33,879 nucleotides of DNA from Pseudomonadota bacterium (GTDB taxonomy: Bacteria > Pseudomonadota > Gammaproteobacteria > Steroidobacterales > GCA-2729495): contig CAUJHF010000008.1 in NCBI GenBank assembly GCA_963204745.1, positions 1-33,879 of the forward strand. The letters run 5' to 3'. Positions 21,535-31,545 of this stretch are shown in pieces; within the stretch, counting starts at the first letter, position 1; each line of letters opens with the position of its first letter. The translations under genes and the position numbers were made by a program. The notes under the pieces are model-generated. The model was not told the origin of the DNA, did no database searches, and saw only the letters and a program-made list of their open reading frames with translations.

Positions 21535-22706
21535 CGCGCTACCCGCCCGTTGACCCGACGCTTGGTGGCGCTCGCGAGACCGCGGTTCTCGAGGTCGATA
21601 CGCAGCAGCAGACCGAGTGCAGCCAGCGTCACCAGCAGGCTGCTCCGGCCATAACTCACCAGCGGCAGCGTCAGCCCCTTGGTGGGCAGCACGCCCATGT
21701 TCACACCGAGATTGATGGCCGCCTGCATGGCCAGCCAGATACCCAGCCCGAAGGCCACGTAAGCCTGGAAGAAGTGCTCGCGCGCAGCGGCCGCCCGCGC
21801 GATGACCAGGGCCCGCCAGATCAGCAGCACGTAGAGCAGGATCATCACCAGACTGCCGAGCAGGCCAAATTCTTCGGCGATCACGGCGAAGATGAAGTCC
21901 GTATGCGCCTCGGGCAGATAAAAGAGTTTCTGCACGCTGGCGCCCAGGCCGAGGCCCGTCCATTCGCCGCTGCCGATCGCGATCAGTGACTGGGTGAGCT
22001 GAAAGCCGTCGCCATAGGGATCAGCCCATGGATCCCAGAAGCCGGTAAGGCGCTTCATGCGATAGGGGGAGAACCTGGCGAGCAGCGCAAAGCCGAGCAC
22101 GACCGGTCCCAGCGTCAGGCCCACATCACGCAGCCGGGCACCGGCCAGGAACATCACGGTGAAAGAGATTCCGATCAGCAGGACGGCCGAACCAAAATCC
22201 GGTTGCGCGAGCAGCAGGGCCGCGGCGATACTGACGATCGCCAGCGGCTTCATAAAGCCGAAGAAACTGCCGCGGATCTCCTGGTTGCGGCGTACCGCGT
22301 AGTCTGCGACATAGATCAGCAACATCAGGCGGACCGGCTCACTGACCTGCATGATGTTGATGCCGGCGATGTTCAGCCAGCGCGTGCTGCCGTTGGCGGT
22401 GCGACCGAGGCCCGGCAGCAGCACCATGACGAGCAGCAGGAGGGCGACACCGGCGAGCCACGGTCCGAGGCTCTGCCATACCCGCGTCGGAACCTTCGCC
22501 ATGCCCCAGGCAGCGGCGAGCCCCATCGCCGCAGCCACTATCTGTCGCTCGAAGAAATAGAATGCATCGCCGTGCTGGCGATCGCCCAGTGCGATCGAAG
22601 CCGAGGCCACCATCAGCAGACCAACCGCGAGCAGGATCCCCACCACGCCCAGCAGAATCATGTCGGGCCGGCTCTGCCCGGACGCTGCGGTATGCGTCGC
22701 GCTCAT
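21531..22706 (-). CDS. ftsW: FtsW, SEDS-family septal peptidoglycan polymerase
   Basis: Polymerises lipid II at the septum with its partner FtsI; 391 residues and about ten membrane segments. Family blocks include STRWLNIAGINIMQVSEPVR, WDPWADPYGDGFQLTQSLIA, the EAHTDFIFAVIAEEFG loop with the conserved aspartate needed for polymerase activity, and GLTLPLVSYGRSS near the end. The last block reads YGRSS where E. coli has YGGSS. The ATG overlaps the murD stop by 4 nt and AGGAGG lies 8 nt upstream. Confidence 0.96.
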   Translation of the reverse strand: MSATHTAASGQSRPDMILLGVVGILLAVGLLMVASASIALGDRQHGDAFYFFERQIVAAAMGLAAAWGMAKVPTRVWQSLGPWLAGVALLLLVMVLLPGLGRTANGSTRWLNIAGINIMQVSEPVRLMLLIYVADYAVRRNQEIRGSFFGFMKPLAIVSIAAALLLAQPDFGSAVLLIGISFTVMFLAGARLRDVGLTLGPVVLGFALLARFSPYRMKRLTGFWDPWADPYGDGFQLTQSLIAIGSGEWTGLGLGASVQKLFYLPEAHTDFIFAVIAEEFGLLGSLVMILLYVLLIWRALVIARAAAAREHFFQAYVAFGLGIWLAMQAAINLGVNMGVLPTKGLTLPLVSYGRSSLLVTLAALGLLLRIDLENRGLASATKRRVNGRVAR

Positions 22707-24079
22707 GCCTGCGCCTCCTGCATGCCGAGTACCGCCGTGCGGAAGGCGTCACCGCGGGCACCGTAGTCGCGGTACATGTCGAGGCTGCTGCAGGCCGGGG
22801 CCAGCAACACAGTCCAGCCTGGCCTCGCCACCGCACGCGCCTCGCGTACCGCCGCCGGCATATCGTCAACAAGCCTGACCGGACATACGCCGTGCAAGGC
22901 GGCCGCCAGCCGTTCGCGATCGCGACCCAGCAATATCGCCACGCACTCGCGGCCACGCAATGCATCGGCCAGCGTTGAAAAACCTGCGCCCTTGCCGTCG
23001 CCACCGGCGATCAGCGCCAGCGGACCGTCGAGACTGCTGATGCTCGCCACCGCAGCGCCGACATTGGTGGCCTTTGAATCGTCGATCCAGGTCACCCCGT
23101 CGCGGCAGGCCACTACCGCCATCCGGTGCGGCAGTGGCCGGTAGTTGCGCAGGCCAGGCACGAGCGCCGCCGGCTCCAGTCCGAGAGCAGCACCCAGGGC
23201 GAGCGCCGCCAGCGCGTTCGAAATGTTGTGCCGGCCAGTGAGCTTCAGTTCCGTCACTGGCAGCAGCGCTTCATCGCCGCGGGCCAGCCAGCTGCCTTCC
23301 AGCCGCTGCAGCAGACCAAACTCGCCGTCGCCCGGCGTACCGAGCCCGAAACTGATGACCGGAACGCCTGCTGGCGCCAGGGTACCGAGAGCCGGTTCAT
23401 CGCGATTCAGCACCGCGACCTTGCAGTGCGCGTAGACACGGGCCTTGGCCGCCGTATAACCAGCCATGTCGCCATGGATATCGAGGTGATCCGGCGAGAC
23501 ATTCAGCAGCACTGCCGCAGCCGCATCGATCGGCTGGCTGCGCTCAAGCTGAAAGCTCGACAGCTCGAGCACATATACCTGTGTCTCCACATCGAGCAGA
23601 TCGAGCGACGGGGTACCGAGATTGCCGCCGACGCCGACCCGCAGGCCGGCGGCCGCAAGCATCTCGCCGAGCATCGAGGTCACGGTGCTCTTGCCGTTCG
23701 AGCCGGTGATGGCCACGATCGGTGCGCGCGCCTCGCCGACAAAGAGATCGATATCGCTCAGCACGGGGATATCGCGCTGACGCGCGTCCTCAAGCAGCGG
23801 CAGCTGCAGGTCCACGCCGGGCGATACCACCACCCGGGCGACATGCAGCGGGAGCTGCAGAGGAATCCGGCCGGTATGCGTTTCCACGCCCGGCATCGCC
23901 GAACGGATTGCGGACAGTCCCGGCGGAGCGGCGCGCGTATCGGCAAACACGGCGGTCACACCGCAGTCAGCCAGGTAACGGGCGCAGGCTGCACCGGTCG
24001 CGCCCATGCCCAGCACGAACACGGAACCCGTCGCCTGCGTCTGTCCACTGTACTGCGGACTCATTGCTGCCGCCCCCAT
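22703..24079 (-). CDS. murD: MurD, UDP-MurNAc-L-Ala-D-glutamate ligase
   Basis: Adds D-Glu to the stem peptide; 458 residues. The N-domain begins VFVLGMGATGAACARYL, the ATP loop is AITGSNGKSTVTSM, the central domain holds LELSSFQLE and NVSPDHLDIHGDM, and the C-domain has VTWIDDSKATNVGA and LIAGGDGKGAGF. The start is ambiguous among GTG 24082, ATG 24079 (sharing a base with the mraY stop) and ATG 24064; none has a strong ribosome-binding site, which suggests translational coupling to mraY. Confidence 0.95.
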   Translation of the reverse strand: MGAAAMSPQYSGQTQATGSVFVLGMGATGAACARYLADCGVTAVFADTRAAPPGLSAIRSAMPGVETHTGRIPLQLPLHVARVVVSPGVDLQLPLLEDARQRDIPVLSDIDLFVGEARAPIVAITGSNGKSTVTSMLGEMLAAAGLRVGVGGNLGTPSLDLLDVETQVYVLELSSFQLERSQPIDAAAAVLLNVSPDHLDIHGDMAGYTAAKARVYAHCKVAVLNRDEPALGTLAPAGVPVISFGLGTPGDGEFGLLQRLEGSWLARGDEALLPVTELKLTGRHNISNALAALALGAALGLEPAALVPGLRNYRPLPHRMAVVACRDGVTWIDDSKATNVGAAVASISSLDGPLALIAGGDGKGAGFSTLADALRGRECVAILLGRDRERLAAALHGVCPVRLVDDMPAAVREARAVARPGWTVLLAPACSSLDMYRDYGARGDAFRTAVLGMQEAQA

Positions 24080-25161
24080 CACCGGATCTTCAGGCTCGAC
24101 AGCCCGACCAGCACCAGCACCACGGTCACGATCCAGAAGCGCACGATGACTTTTGGCTCGGCCCAGCCCTTGAGTTCGAAGTGATGGTGCAGCGGGGCCA
24201 TGCGGAAAATGCGCTTGCCGGTCATCTTGAAAGAGGCCACCTGCATCATCACCGAGACGGTCTCGGCGACGAACACGCCGCCCATGATCAGCAGCACCAC
24301 TTCCTGACGCACGACCACCGCCACGGCACCGAGTGCGCCACCCAGCGCCAGTGCGCCGATGTCGCCCATGAAGACCTGGGCCGGATAAGTGTTGAACCAG
24401 AGAAAGCCGAGCCCGGCGCCTGCCAGCGCCGCGCAGAATACAAACAGCTCGCCGGCACCGGCTATATAAGGAATGCCGAGGTAGCGGGAAAAGATCGCGT
24501 TACCGGCCACCCAGGCAAACACACCGAGCGCACCGCCGACCAGCACCGTCGGCATGATCGCCAGACCATCCAGACCATCGGTGAGATTCACCGCGTTGCT
24601 GCTGCCGACGATGACCAGACAGACAAAGGGCACGAAGAGCCAGCCGAGCGGAATGGAAATATCCTTCAGGTAGGGAATCAGCAGTGCGGTCGACTGCGGG
24701 GCATCGGCATGCCGGTAAAGCGCGACACCGACGATGATGGCGATCAGCAGCTGCCAGAACAGTTTCTGCCGGGCCGACAGGCCCTTCGGATCGCGCAGCA
24801 CGAGCTTGCGGTAGTCATCGACGAAACCGATCAGGCCATAACAAAAAGTCACGCCGATCACGACCCAGACGAACAGGCTGCGCAGGTCGGCCCACAACAG
24901 CGTGCTGAGGATGATCGCGAGCAGGATCAGTGCCCCGCCCATGGTCGGCGTGCCGGCTTTTTGCAGGTGGGTCTGCGGACCGTCCTGGCGAACGGTCTGG
25001 CCGATCTGCCGCAGGGTCAGGCGACGGATCAGCGGCGGACCGAGAAACAACGACAGCGCCAGTGCCGTCAGCGCGCCGAGAATCGCGCGCATCGTCAGAT
25101 AGGTGAAGACGTTGAAGCCCGACACATAACCCTTCAGGCTTTCAGCCAGCAGCAGCAGCAT
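24079..25161 (-). CDS. mraY: MraY, phospho-MurNAc-pentapeptide translocase
   Basis: An integral membrane enzyme that moves phospho-MurNAc-pentapeptide to undecaprenyl phosphate, giving lipid I; 360 residues as in E. coli, with about ten membrane helices. Conserved motifs are [10 protein letters not shown], the aspartate pair in [35 protein letters not shown] and the C-terminal [12 protein letters not shown]. The ATG shares one base with the murF stop (TGATG). Confidence 0.98.
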   Translation of the reverse strand: MLLLLAESLKGYVSGFNVFTYLTMRAILGALTALALSLFLGPPLIRRLTLRQIGQTVRQDGPQTHLQKAGTPTMGGALILLAIILSTLLWADLRSLFVWVVIGVTFCYGLIGFVDDYRKLVLRDPKGLSARQKLFWQLLIAIIVGVALYRHADAPQSTALLIPYLKDISIPLGWLFVPFVCLVIVGSSNAVNLTDGLDGLAIMPTVLVGGALGVFAWVAGNAIFSRYLGIPYIAGAGELFVFCAALAGAGLGFLWFNTYPAQVFMGDIGALALGGALGAVAVVVRQEVVLLIMGGVFVAETVSVMMQVASFKMTGKRIFRMAPLHHHFELKGWAEPKVIVRFWIVTVVLVLVGLSSLKIR

Positions 25162-26552
25162 CAGTGCACCCCCGCCGCATCGCTACGCCCGGTGACCAGT
25201 TGCACGAGGCGCTCGAGCCCCGCGCTGCGCGAACCCTTGACGAGCAGATGGACGTCGGCAGTCATCCGGGGCCGCAGGACTTCGGCAAGCTCGGTGACAT
25301 CGGCATACCAGCGGGCTCCCGGACCAAAACCTTCTGCGGCCGGTCGTGTCAGCTCGCCGACACAATAGAAGCAGTCGATGCCGCTCTGTGCCGCCAGCAC
25401 GCCAACCTCGCGGTGCAAGGCCGCCTCATCCGGGCCGAGTTCGGCCATTCCGCCGAGAACCAGCCAGCGCTGCCCGTCGAGACCGGCGAGAAACTGTATG
25501 GCAGCGGCAACCGAACCCGGATTGGCGTTGTAGCTGTCATCGAAGATGGTGCTGCCGGCCGGACCGGGCTCGGCACGCAGGCGACCGGCCACGTTGAGCA
25601 TCTGCGCCAGGCCATCGCGCACTGCCTGCAGGCTGGCCCCGGCGGCGAGCGACGCAGCCGCTGCGGCCAGCGCATTACGCACGTTGTGGCCGCCGGACAT
25701 CGGCAGCTCAACCGGTATCTCAGCGGTCGGCGTGAGCAGCCGGAAACTGAGGCTGCGCACGCCAAAGGCCTGTACATCGACTGCACGATAGTCTGCATTC
25801 GGCGACAGGCCGAATGAACGATAGCTGATGTCCGGGCGGAGGCCGCGCCAGTAATCGTAGAAGGGGTCATCCCGGTTGATGACGGCGATGCTCCCGGCCG
25901 GCAGTCCCGCAAACAGCTCGCCCTTCGCCTCCGCAACATCCTTGAGGGTGCCGCCAAATCCGCCCAGATGCGCCGGCCCGGCATTGGTAATGATGGCCAC
26001 AGTGGGCGCGGCTATTCGGGCCAGCCGGGCAATCTCGTGCTTTGCGCTGGCGCCCATCTCGATAACGGCTGCGCGGTGACTGTCGCGCATCCACAGCAAC
26101 GTGATCGGCACGCCAATGTGGTTGTTCAGATTGCCCCAGGTCACCAGCACGCCGGCATCGTCGCCGGGACCGGCAAAGTGCGCGCGCAATATGGTGCCAA
26201 CCATTTCCTTGACGGTGGTCTTGCCGTTGCTGCCGGTCACCGCGACGAGCGGCAGGCTGAAGCGCTTGCGCCACGTCGTTGCGAAGCTGCACAGGGCCTG
26301 GCCCGCATCCGCCACGTGTATCTGTGGCAGATCGATGGGCTGCCGCTCTTCGATGACGACGCCGGCTGCGCCGGCCGCTGCGGCATCGCGGGCAAATTCC
26401 GCCGCGTTGTGCCGCACGCCACGCAGGGCGAAAAACAACTGGCCCGGCTCCAGGCTGCGGCTGTCGGTACTCACCGAATCAAAACCGGCATCGGCGCCGA
26501 TCAGCGTGCCGCCGACCGTTTGTGCAACCATGCCGAGCGTACCCATGGTCAT
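25161..26552 (-). CDS. murF: MurF, UDP-MurNAc-tripeptide D-Ala-D-Ala ligase
   Basis: Adds the D-Ala-D-Ala made by Ddl to complete the pentapeptide; 463 residues. Motifs are [18 protein letters not shown] in the N-domain, the ATP loop [35 protein letters not shown] and the C-domain [12 protein letters not shown] with [10 protein letters not shown]. The ATG overlaps the murE stop by 4 nt. Confidence 0.97.
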   Translation of the reverse strand: MTMGTLGMVAQTVGGTLIGADAGFDSVSTDSRSLEPGQLFFALRGVRHNAAEFARDAAAAGAAGVVIEERQPIDLPQIHVADAGQALCSFATTWRKRFSLPLVAVTGSNGKTTVKEMVGTILRAHFAGPGDDAGVLVTWGNLNNHIGVPITLLWMRDSHRAAVIEMGASAKHEIARLARIAAPTVAIITNAGPAHLGGFGGTLKDVAEAKGELFAGLPAGSIAVINRDDPFYDYWRGLRPDISYRSFGLSPNADYRAVDVQAFGVRSLSFRLLTPTAEIPVELPMSGGHNVRNALAAAAASLAAGASLQAVRDGLAQMLNVAGRLRAEPGPAGSTIFDDSYNANPGSVAAAIQFLAGLDGQRWLVLGGMAELGPDEAALHREVGVLAAQSGIDCFYCVGELTRPAAEGFGPGARWYADVTELAEVLRPRMTADVHLLVKGSRSAGLERLVQLVTGRSDAAGVH

Positions 26553-28054
26553 GCACCCGGCCCCTGCTGCGCGACAGACAAGGCCGCGACAGCCACTGCC
26601 ACATCGGAGAACGGCCGGCTCACTCCGGCCACGATCTGCGTCTGCTCATGGCCCTTGCCGGCGATCAGGATCACATCACCGGGCGCAGCCGAATGGATGG
26701 CGCGCTGGATCGCCGCCGCCCGGTCAGGTATCACCTGCACCGGTCTGCCGGCATCCGCACCGGCAAGGATGTCGGCGATGATCTGCTGCGAATCCTCGTC
26801 ACGCGGATTGTCGTCCGTCACGATCACCTGGTCGGCAAGTTCCACGGCCACACTGCCCATCGGTGCGCGCTTGCCGGTGTCACGGTTGCCGCCGCAACCA
26901 AACACGCACCAGAGCTGGCCGCTGCAGTGTCCGCGCGCCGCTTCCAGCGCCTTGCGCAATGCGTCGGCCGTGTGGGCAAAATCGACCAGCACTGCCGGCT
27001 GGGCGGGAGATGCCGGCACGAGCTGCATGCGCCCCGGCGGAGCCGTGCACTCGGCAAGCGCCGCGACCACGCGCGCGAGCGGCCAGCCTTCGGCCAGCAA
27101 AATGCCGGCCGCCAGCAGCAGATTCTCGGCATTGAACCTGCCCCACAAACGACTGCTGAGCCGAGCCGTGCCGAACTCACCGCAAAGATCGAGCACCAGC
27201 CCGTCAGCGCCGAGCGACGCCAGCTCACCGCGCAGTCTGGCCGCCGGATTGCCATCCATGCTTACGCCGAGGCAGGCCGTCGCAGCCGGCAGTTGTTCCG
27301 CCAGCGTCCGGCCGAAAGCATCGTCCAGATTGATGACCGCGGTGCGTGCGCCGGTCCGGAACAGGCGTGCTTTGGCCTCCCCGTACTGCTGCAGGTCGGG
27401 GTGATAGTCGAGATGATCGCGGGCCAGATTGCTGAACGCGACGGTACTGAAGCGCACGCCATCGACGCGCTGCTGATCGAGCGCATGCGAGGAGACTTCC
27501 AGCACCGCATGCCGGGCGCCTGCATCGGCCAGCTCACGCAACTGACGATGCAGCGTGATGCAGCCCGGCGTGGTCGCTGCTCCCGCGCGCAGCACGGTGC
27601 CCAGTCCATAACCCAGCGTGCCCATGTAACCGGCCGTCTCACCGAGTTTTCCCAGCGCCTGGGTCACCAGCCATGCAGTGGTGGTCTTGCCGTTGGTGCC
27701 GGTGATGCCAGTGACGGCGATTGCGGCAGACGGGGTGGCAAAGAAACGGTTGGCGATCTCTCCCAGCCGCTGGCCGAGATGCGGTACGGCAAAACCACAG
27801 ACCTCCGGCGGAAGAACCGGCTCCCCCACACGGGGATCTGGTTCCCAGGCAATGGCCGACGGATGCCCGGCCAGCACCTGATCGATGAATTCGAGACCAT
27901 GGTGCGTGTTCCCGCGACAGGCGAGGAACAACCCGTCCCGGCTCACACTGCGGCTCTCCGTGGTGATGTCAGCAACATCGCGCCCCGGCACCTCTATCCC
28001 GAAGCCGTCGAACAGTGTGCGCAGATCCATGTCGTTACTGACCACCAGATTCAT
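26549..28054 (-). CDS. murE: MurE, meso-diaminopimelate-adding ligase
   Basis: Adds the third residue of the stem peptide; 501 residues. The substrate motif DNPR (in VTDDNPRDED) marks the meso-diaminopimelate type. Other motifs are TTESRSVSRDGLFLACRG, the ATP loop ITGTNGKTTTAWL, EVSSHALDQQRV and VDFAHTADALRKAL; the usual Tyr of the DYAHTP motif is Phe here. ATG 28054 overlaps the ftsI stop by 4 nt but has little Shine-Dalgarno sequence; ATG 28030 would give the more usual N-terminus MDLRTLF. Confidence 0.96.
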   Translation of the reverse strand: MNLVVSNDMDLRTLFDGFGIEVPGRDVADITTESRSVSRDGLFLACRGNTHHGLEFIDQVLAGHPSAIAWEPDPRVGEPVLPPEVCGFAVPHLGQRLGEIANRFFATPSAAIAVTGITGTNGKTTTAWLVTQALGKLGETAGYMGTLGYGLGTVLRAGAATTPGCITLHRQLRELADAGARHAVLEVSSHALDQQRVDGVRFSTVAFSNLARDHLDYHPDLQQYGEAKARLFRTGARTAVINLDDAFGRTLAEQLPAATACLGVSMDGNPAARLRGELASLGADGLVLDLCGEFGTARLSSRLWGRFNAENLLLAAGILLAEGWPLARVVAALAECTAPPGRMQLVPASPAQPAVLVDFAHTADALRKALEAARGHCSGQLWCVFGCGGNRDTGKRAPMGSVAVELADQVIVTDDNPRDEDSQQIIADILAGADAGRPVQVIPDRAAAIQRAIHSAAPGDVILIAGKGHEQTQIVAGVSRPFSDVAVAVAALSVAQQGPGA

Positions 28055-29784
28055 GGCAGGTTTGCGGCCAGCGTCGTCGGACGCGGCACTTCAGTTGTGG
28101 GCTTGCCATCGGGCGGAACGGCAAAAATACGCAGCGCACCGGCGGCAATCGTGGAAAACACCGGTGCGGCAACGTCACCGCCGTAGTAGGCCGCGCCCTG
28201 GGGATCATCCACGACCACAACGATGGCGAAGCGGGGATCATCAACCGGCGTGATACCGGCAAATACGGCGGTATGCCGGTCGTCGGAATAGCCGCTGGCA
28301 GTGAGCTTGCGCGCAGTACCGGTCTTGCCCGCCACACGATAACCGGTCACCGCCGCCTTGATGCCGGTGCCCTCGCTGGTGACCACGTGCTCGAGCATCA
28401 TGCGCACATCGCGCGCAACCTGCGGGCTCACCACCCGCCGCGCAATCGGCGCCTTCGCGATGCGCACCAGCGACACCGGCCGCTGCAGGCCATCTGCAGC
28501 GAGCACGGCGTAGGCCTGCGCCAGCTGCAGCGGCGTCATCGAGAGGCCGTAACCGTAGCCCAGGGTCGCCTGTCCGATTGGCCGCCAGCTCTGATACGGT
28601 GCCAGCACGCCGGCTGACTCGCCCGGAAAACCGCTGCTGGTGAGACGACCCGCACCAAAACGGCTGAGCGTGTTCCACAGCGCGTCCTTGTCGAGTTGCA
28701 TGACCACATGCACGATTCCCACGTTGCTCGACTTGGCAAGGATCGTCGTCAGATCGATGCGGCCATAGTTGTGCTTGTCCTCGATGTTCTTGTTGCCGAT
28801 ACGGATGAAGCCGGGACTGGTATCCACTTCGCTGCGTGCATTGAATCGCCCGCTGTCGAGTGCCGCTGCAATAATCAGCGGCTTGAAGGTCGAACCCGGC
28901 TCAATGATGTCGGTGATGGCGCGATTGCGGAACAGCGCGGGCTTGAGCTGACTGCGGTCATTCGGGTTGTAGGCCGGCTGGTTGACGTCAGCGAGCACTT
29001 CGCCGGTTGTCACATCGATGACGACTGCCGACGCCGACGCCGCGCGATACTGCTGGACGGCCGCCTTGAGCGCACGATAGGCAAAGTACTGGATGCGCAG
29101 ATCGATCGATGTCACCAGATCACCGCCCGGCCGCGGCGGCTCGATACTCTCGACATCCTCGATCACCCGGCCCAGCCGGTCGCGCAGCACGCGCTTCTTG
29201 CCCGGAACGCCCTGCAGCCAGTTGTTGAACGCCAGCTCCAGCCCTTCCTGGCCCCGGTCATCGATGTTGGTAAAGCCGAGGAGATGGCCGGTCACTTCGC
29301 CGGCCGGATAGTAGCGACGGTATTCACGCAGCAGCTGCACGCCCGGAATCTGCAGGGCATCGACCGCCGCCGCTTCAGCGGGATTCATGTGGCGCTTCAG
29401 ATAGACAAATTCCTTGCGCACATTACGGGTGAGGCGTGCGGTGAGTTCGCCGCCATCCATCTTCAGCAGGCGGGCGAGCCCGGGGATCTTGTCCGGTGAT
29501 TCGAGCAACTGCGGAGGATTTGCCCACACGCTGTCGACCGGTGTGCTGACCGCCAGCGGTACCCCGTTACGGTCCTTGATGACACCGCGCGTGGCTGAGA
29601 GCGTTGCGACGCGCAGATGCCGTGCGGCCGCCTGGGCATGCAGGAATTCGGTATTGAAAACCTGCAGATGCACGGCGCGGGCGACCAGTCCGCCCACCGA
29701 CAGCGTCAGCAATGCAGCGACAAACCACATGCGCCAGATGAAGCTGCGCAGGGCCGGCTTCTGCTGTCTGTCCGTTCCGCTCAT
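28051..29784 (-). CDS. ftsI: FtsI (PBP3), septal peptidoglycan transpeptidase
   Basis: A class B penicillin-binding protein, the crosslinking partner of FtsW; 577 residues. It has a short cytoplasmic N-terminus, one membrane helix at about 18-40, the pedestal region with RGVIKDRNGVPLA, and the transpeptidase domain with the catalytic SxxK in EPGSTFKP (about residue 293), SSN in AKSSNVGIV and KTG in VAGKTGTARK. The ATG overlaps the ftsL stop by 4 nt, with GAGG upstream. Confidence 0.97.
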   Translation of the reverse strand: MSGTDRQQKPALRSFIWRMWFVAALLTLSVGGLVARAVHLQVFNTEFLHAQAAARHLRVATLSATRGVIKDRNGVPLAVSTPVDSVWANPPQLLESPDKIPGLARLLKMDGGELTARLTRNVRKEFVYLKRHMNPAEAAAVDALQIPGVQLLREYRRYYPAGEVTGHLLGFTNIDDRGQEGLELAFNNWLQGVPGKKRVLRDRLGRVIEDVESIEPPRPGGDLVTSIDLRIQYFAYRALKAAVQQYRAASASAVVIDVTTGEVLADVNQPAYNPNDRSQLKPALFRNRAITDIIEPGSTFKPLIIAAALDSGRFNARSEVDTSPGFIRIGNKNIEDKHNYGRIDLTTILAKSSNVGIVHVVMQLDKDALWNTLSRFGAGRLTSSGFPGESAGVLAPYQSWRPIGQATLGYGYGLSMTPLQLAQAYAVLAADGLQRPVSLVRIAKAPIARRVVSPQVARDVRMMLEHVVTSEGTGIKAAVTGYRVAGKTGTARKLTASGYSDDRHTAVFAGITPVDDPRFAIVVVVDDPQGAAYYGGDVAAPVFSTIAAGALRIFAVPPDGKPTTEVPRPTTLAANLP

Positions 29785-30059
29785 CGCCCCGCCACCTCAA
29801 TGCCGCGCGGATCAGGCATGCGCATCGCCAGCTTGTCGCGGGCCACGGTCTCGACGCGCGGGTAGCTCGCCTGGGTGCTCTGTTCGATCTGCAGCCGGCC
29901 CCAGTCCATCTCGAGGCGATCGCGTTCCGCGGTCAGCGTCTGCAGCTCAACGAAGAGCTTGCGCGACTTGTGCTTGGCATAGACGGCAGCGACTGCCGAC
30001 ACCATCACGGCGGCGGCCAGCGTCGCGCAGATCGCCCGGCTGCGATCTGCCGGGGTCAT
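29781..30059 (-). CDS. ftsL: FtsL, small bitopic divisome protein
   Basis: A 92-residue protein that joins FtsB and FtsQ and activates FtsWI. It shows a short N-terminus, one membrane helix at about 9-28 (ICATLAAAVMVSAVAAVYA), a heptad coiled coil at about 32-65 (LFVELQTLTAERDRLEMDW) and the C-terminal (V)ARDKLAMRMPDP block. It overlaps rsmH and ftsI by 4 nt at each end. Position and architecture carry the call, since FtsL sequence is weakly conserved. Confidence 0.93.
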   Translation of the reverse strand: MTPADRSRAICATLAAAVMVSAVAAVYAKHKSRKLFVELQTLTAERDRLEMDWGRLQIEQSTQASYPRVETVARDKLAMRMPDPRGIEVAGR

Positions 30060-31000
30060 CGGAGCTTCTCCGCCGTGCGCAACACCGCACTGCGTGCCCG
30101 CGGATTCTGTCGCAACTCGGCCTCGCCCGCCGTCACAGCCCGACTCAGGAGTTTCAGCGTGGGCAATGCCGACGGCGGGACCACCGGCACGTCGCGCAGC
30201 GCCGGATCCACACGCGAGTGGTCACGCAGATAGCGCTTCACGATGCGGTCCTCGAGCGAATGAAAGCTGATGACACAGAGTCGCCCGCCCACAGCCAGCG
30301 CCCCGACTGCGCCGCGCAGTCCGGCCTCCAGCTCTTCGAGTTCACCGTTGATGAAAATGCGGATCGCCTGGAAGCTGCGGGTTGCGGCATGCCGGCCGGG
30401 TTCGCTGCGGACGACGCCGGAAATGATTCCGGCCAGCTGTGCAGTGCGCAAGACGGGTTCAGTCTCGCGTGCGGCACAGATCGCACGGGCGATGCGCCGC
30501 GAAGCACGCTCTTCGCCATAGCGCCAGAGCACGGTGGCAATGTCTGACTCACTTGCAGCGTTGATCCAGTCTGCTGCAGACTGGCCGCTCGCGGGATCCA
30601 TGCGCATGTCGAGCGGACCGTCGGCGCGAAAACTGAAACCGCGGGCAGGATCATCGAGTTGCGGCGATGAAACGCCGATGTCGAGCAGAATGCCGTGTAT
30701 GCAGCCAAGGTACCCCTGCTCCTCAAGCACTTTGTGCAGCTGAGAAAATCCCGTCTGCCGGATGCTGAAGCGCTGATCGGCCGCCTGCAGCGCAATGCCG
30801 GCTGCAACAGCTTCCGGGTCGCGGTCCAGCGCCAGCAGCCTTCCATCCGGTCCCAGCTGCGCGAGGATGGCCCGCGCGTGCCCACCGCGCCCGAAAGTAG
30901 CGTCGACATAGAGGCCATCAGCCCGGATGGCCAAATAACGAAGCACCTCGTCCAGCAGGACAGGTACATGTGAAATCACCCCAGCACCCCGCGTCTTCAT
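30056..31000 (-). CDS. rsmH: RsmH, 16S rRNA C1402 N4-methyltransferase
   Basis: A SAM-dependent methyltransferase acting on C1402 in the ribosomal P site; 314 residues. Family blocks are HVPVLLDEVLRYL, the SAM loop DATFGRGGHARAIL, LDIGVSSPQLDDPARGFSF and ISFHSLEDRIVKRYLRD. ATG 31000 is used; GTG 30979 (MISHVPVLLDE) is a reasonable alternative because conserved sequence begins there and neither has a clear ribosome-binding site. It starts 34 nt after mraZ. Confidence 0.96.
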   Translation of the reverse strand: MKTRGAGVISHVPVLLDEVLRYLAIRADGLYVDATFGRGGHARAILAQLGPDGRLLALDRDPEAVAAGIALQAADQRFSIRQTGFSQLHKVLEEQGYLGCIHGILLDIGVSSPQLDDPARGFSFRADGPLDMRMDPASGQSAADWINAASESDIATVLWRYGEERASRRIARAICAARETEPVLRTAQLAGIISGVVRSEPGRHAATRSFQAIRIFINGELEELEAGLRGAVGALAVGGRLCVISFHSLEDRIVKRYLRDHSRVDPALRDVPVVPPSALPTLKLLSRAVTAGEAELRQNPRARSAVLRTAEKLR

Positions 31001-31034
31001 CAGGACGCGTTTGTTTGCGTATTCGACGTCGTCC

Positions 31035-31490
31035 CTACAGCGAAAGCGACTCAAGCTCTGCCGGCAGGCCGAGTCCGTCCCCTGTCTCGTCAGTCAGCCA
31101 GCTGTCCCGACGTTCGTTCCAGCGCGCCTCGTCCCAAAGCTCAAACTTGTTGCCCTGCCCGATCAGCATCGCCTGGCGTTCAAGGCCGGCAAACTCACGC
31201 AGCTCGCGTGGAATCAGCACACGCCCGTGACCATCGACTTCAAGCTCGCTGGCGTAACCAACCATCAGTCGCTGCAAGCGCCGCGTACTCTTGTTGAAGC
31301 TCGACAGGCGCATGAGCTTGCGCTCGATCTCTTCCCAGTCCGGCAGCGGGTAGATCAGCAGACAGTGGTCCTGATCCACGGTACAAATCAGATGCCCGGC
31401 ACAACGAGCCGCCAGCCGGTCGCGATAGCGCGCCGGGACAGCCAGCCGGCCCTTGGCATCAAGGGTGATTTGCGTTGCTCCACGGAACAC
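31035..31490 (-). CDS. mraZ: MraZ, AbrB-fold regulator of the dcw cluster
   Basis: A 151-residue DNA-binding protein made of two SpoVT/AbrB-like half-repeats, [19 protein letters not shown] and [20 protein letters not shown]. In E. coli MraZ represses its own operon by binding direct repeats upstream of its gene. The start is GTG 31490, matching the usual MFRG N-terminus. It is the first gene of the block, directly behind a clear promoter with 10-bp-spaced repeats. It is an unusual DNA-binding protein that acts as a ring-shaped oligomer. Confidence 0.97.
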   Translation of the reverse strand: MFRGATQITLDAKGRLAVPARYRDRLAARCAGHLICTVDQDHCLLIYPLPDWEEIERKLMRLSSFNKSTRRLQRLMVGYASELEVDGHGRVLIPRELREFAGLERQAMLIGQGNKFELWDEARWNERRDSWLTDETGDGLGLPAELESLSL

Positions 31491-31510
31491 TGCCGTCAGG
31501 GCCTTTTGGC

Positions 31511-31545
31511 CCCTTTTCTCCCACTACCTGCCACTTCGGTCCACT
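31511..31545 (-). promoter_or_regulatory. MraZ-box operator (10-bp-spaced direct repeats)
   Basis: On the - strand AGTGG occurs three times at exact 10-bp intervals (plus-strand CCACT at 31521, 31531 and 31541), with a degenerate fourth (CCCTT, 31511) in register. MraZ boxes in E. coli are TGGGN repeats separated by 5 nt, so period and position match while the core is GTGG. The first box overlaps the -10 element, consistent with autorepression. Confidence 0.8.

Noticed and set aside
21535-21963. Long N-terminal extension of murG
   Set aside because: It lies entirely inside ftsW; MurG homology starts at the ATG that overlaps the ftsW stop.
23722-28186. Two + strand open frames of about 550 codons opposite murD-mraY and murE
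   Set aside because: Cross several well-supported genes antisense, with His/Arg/Gln-rich nonsense-like composition.
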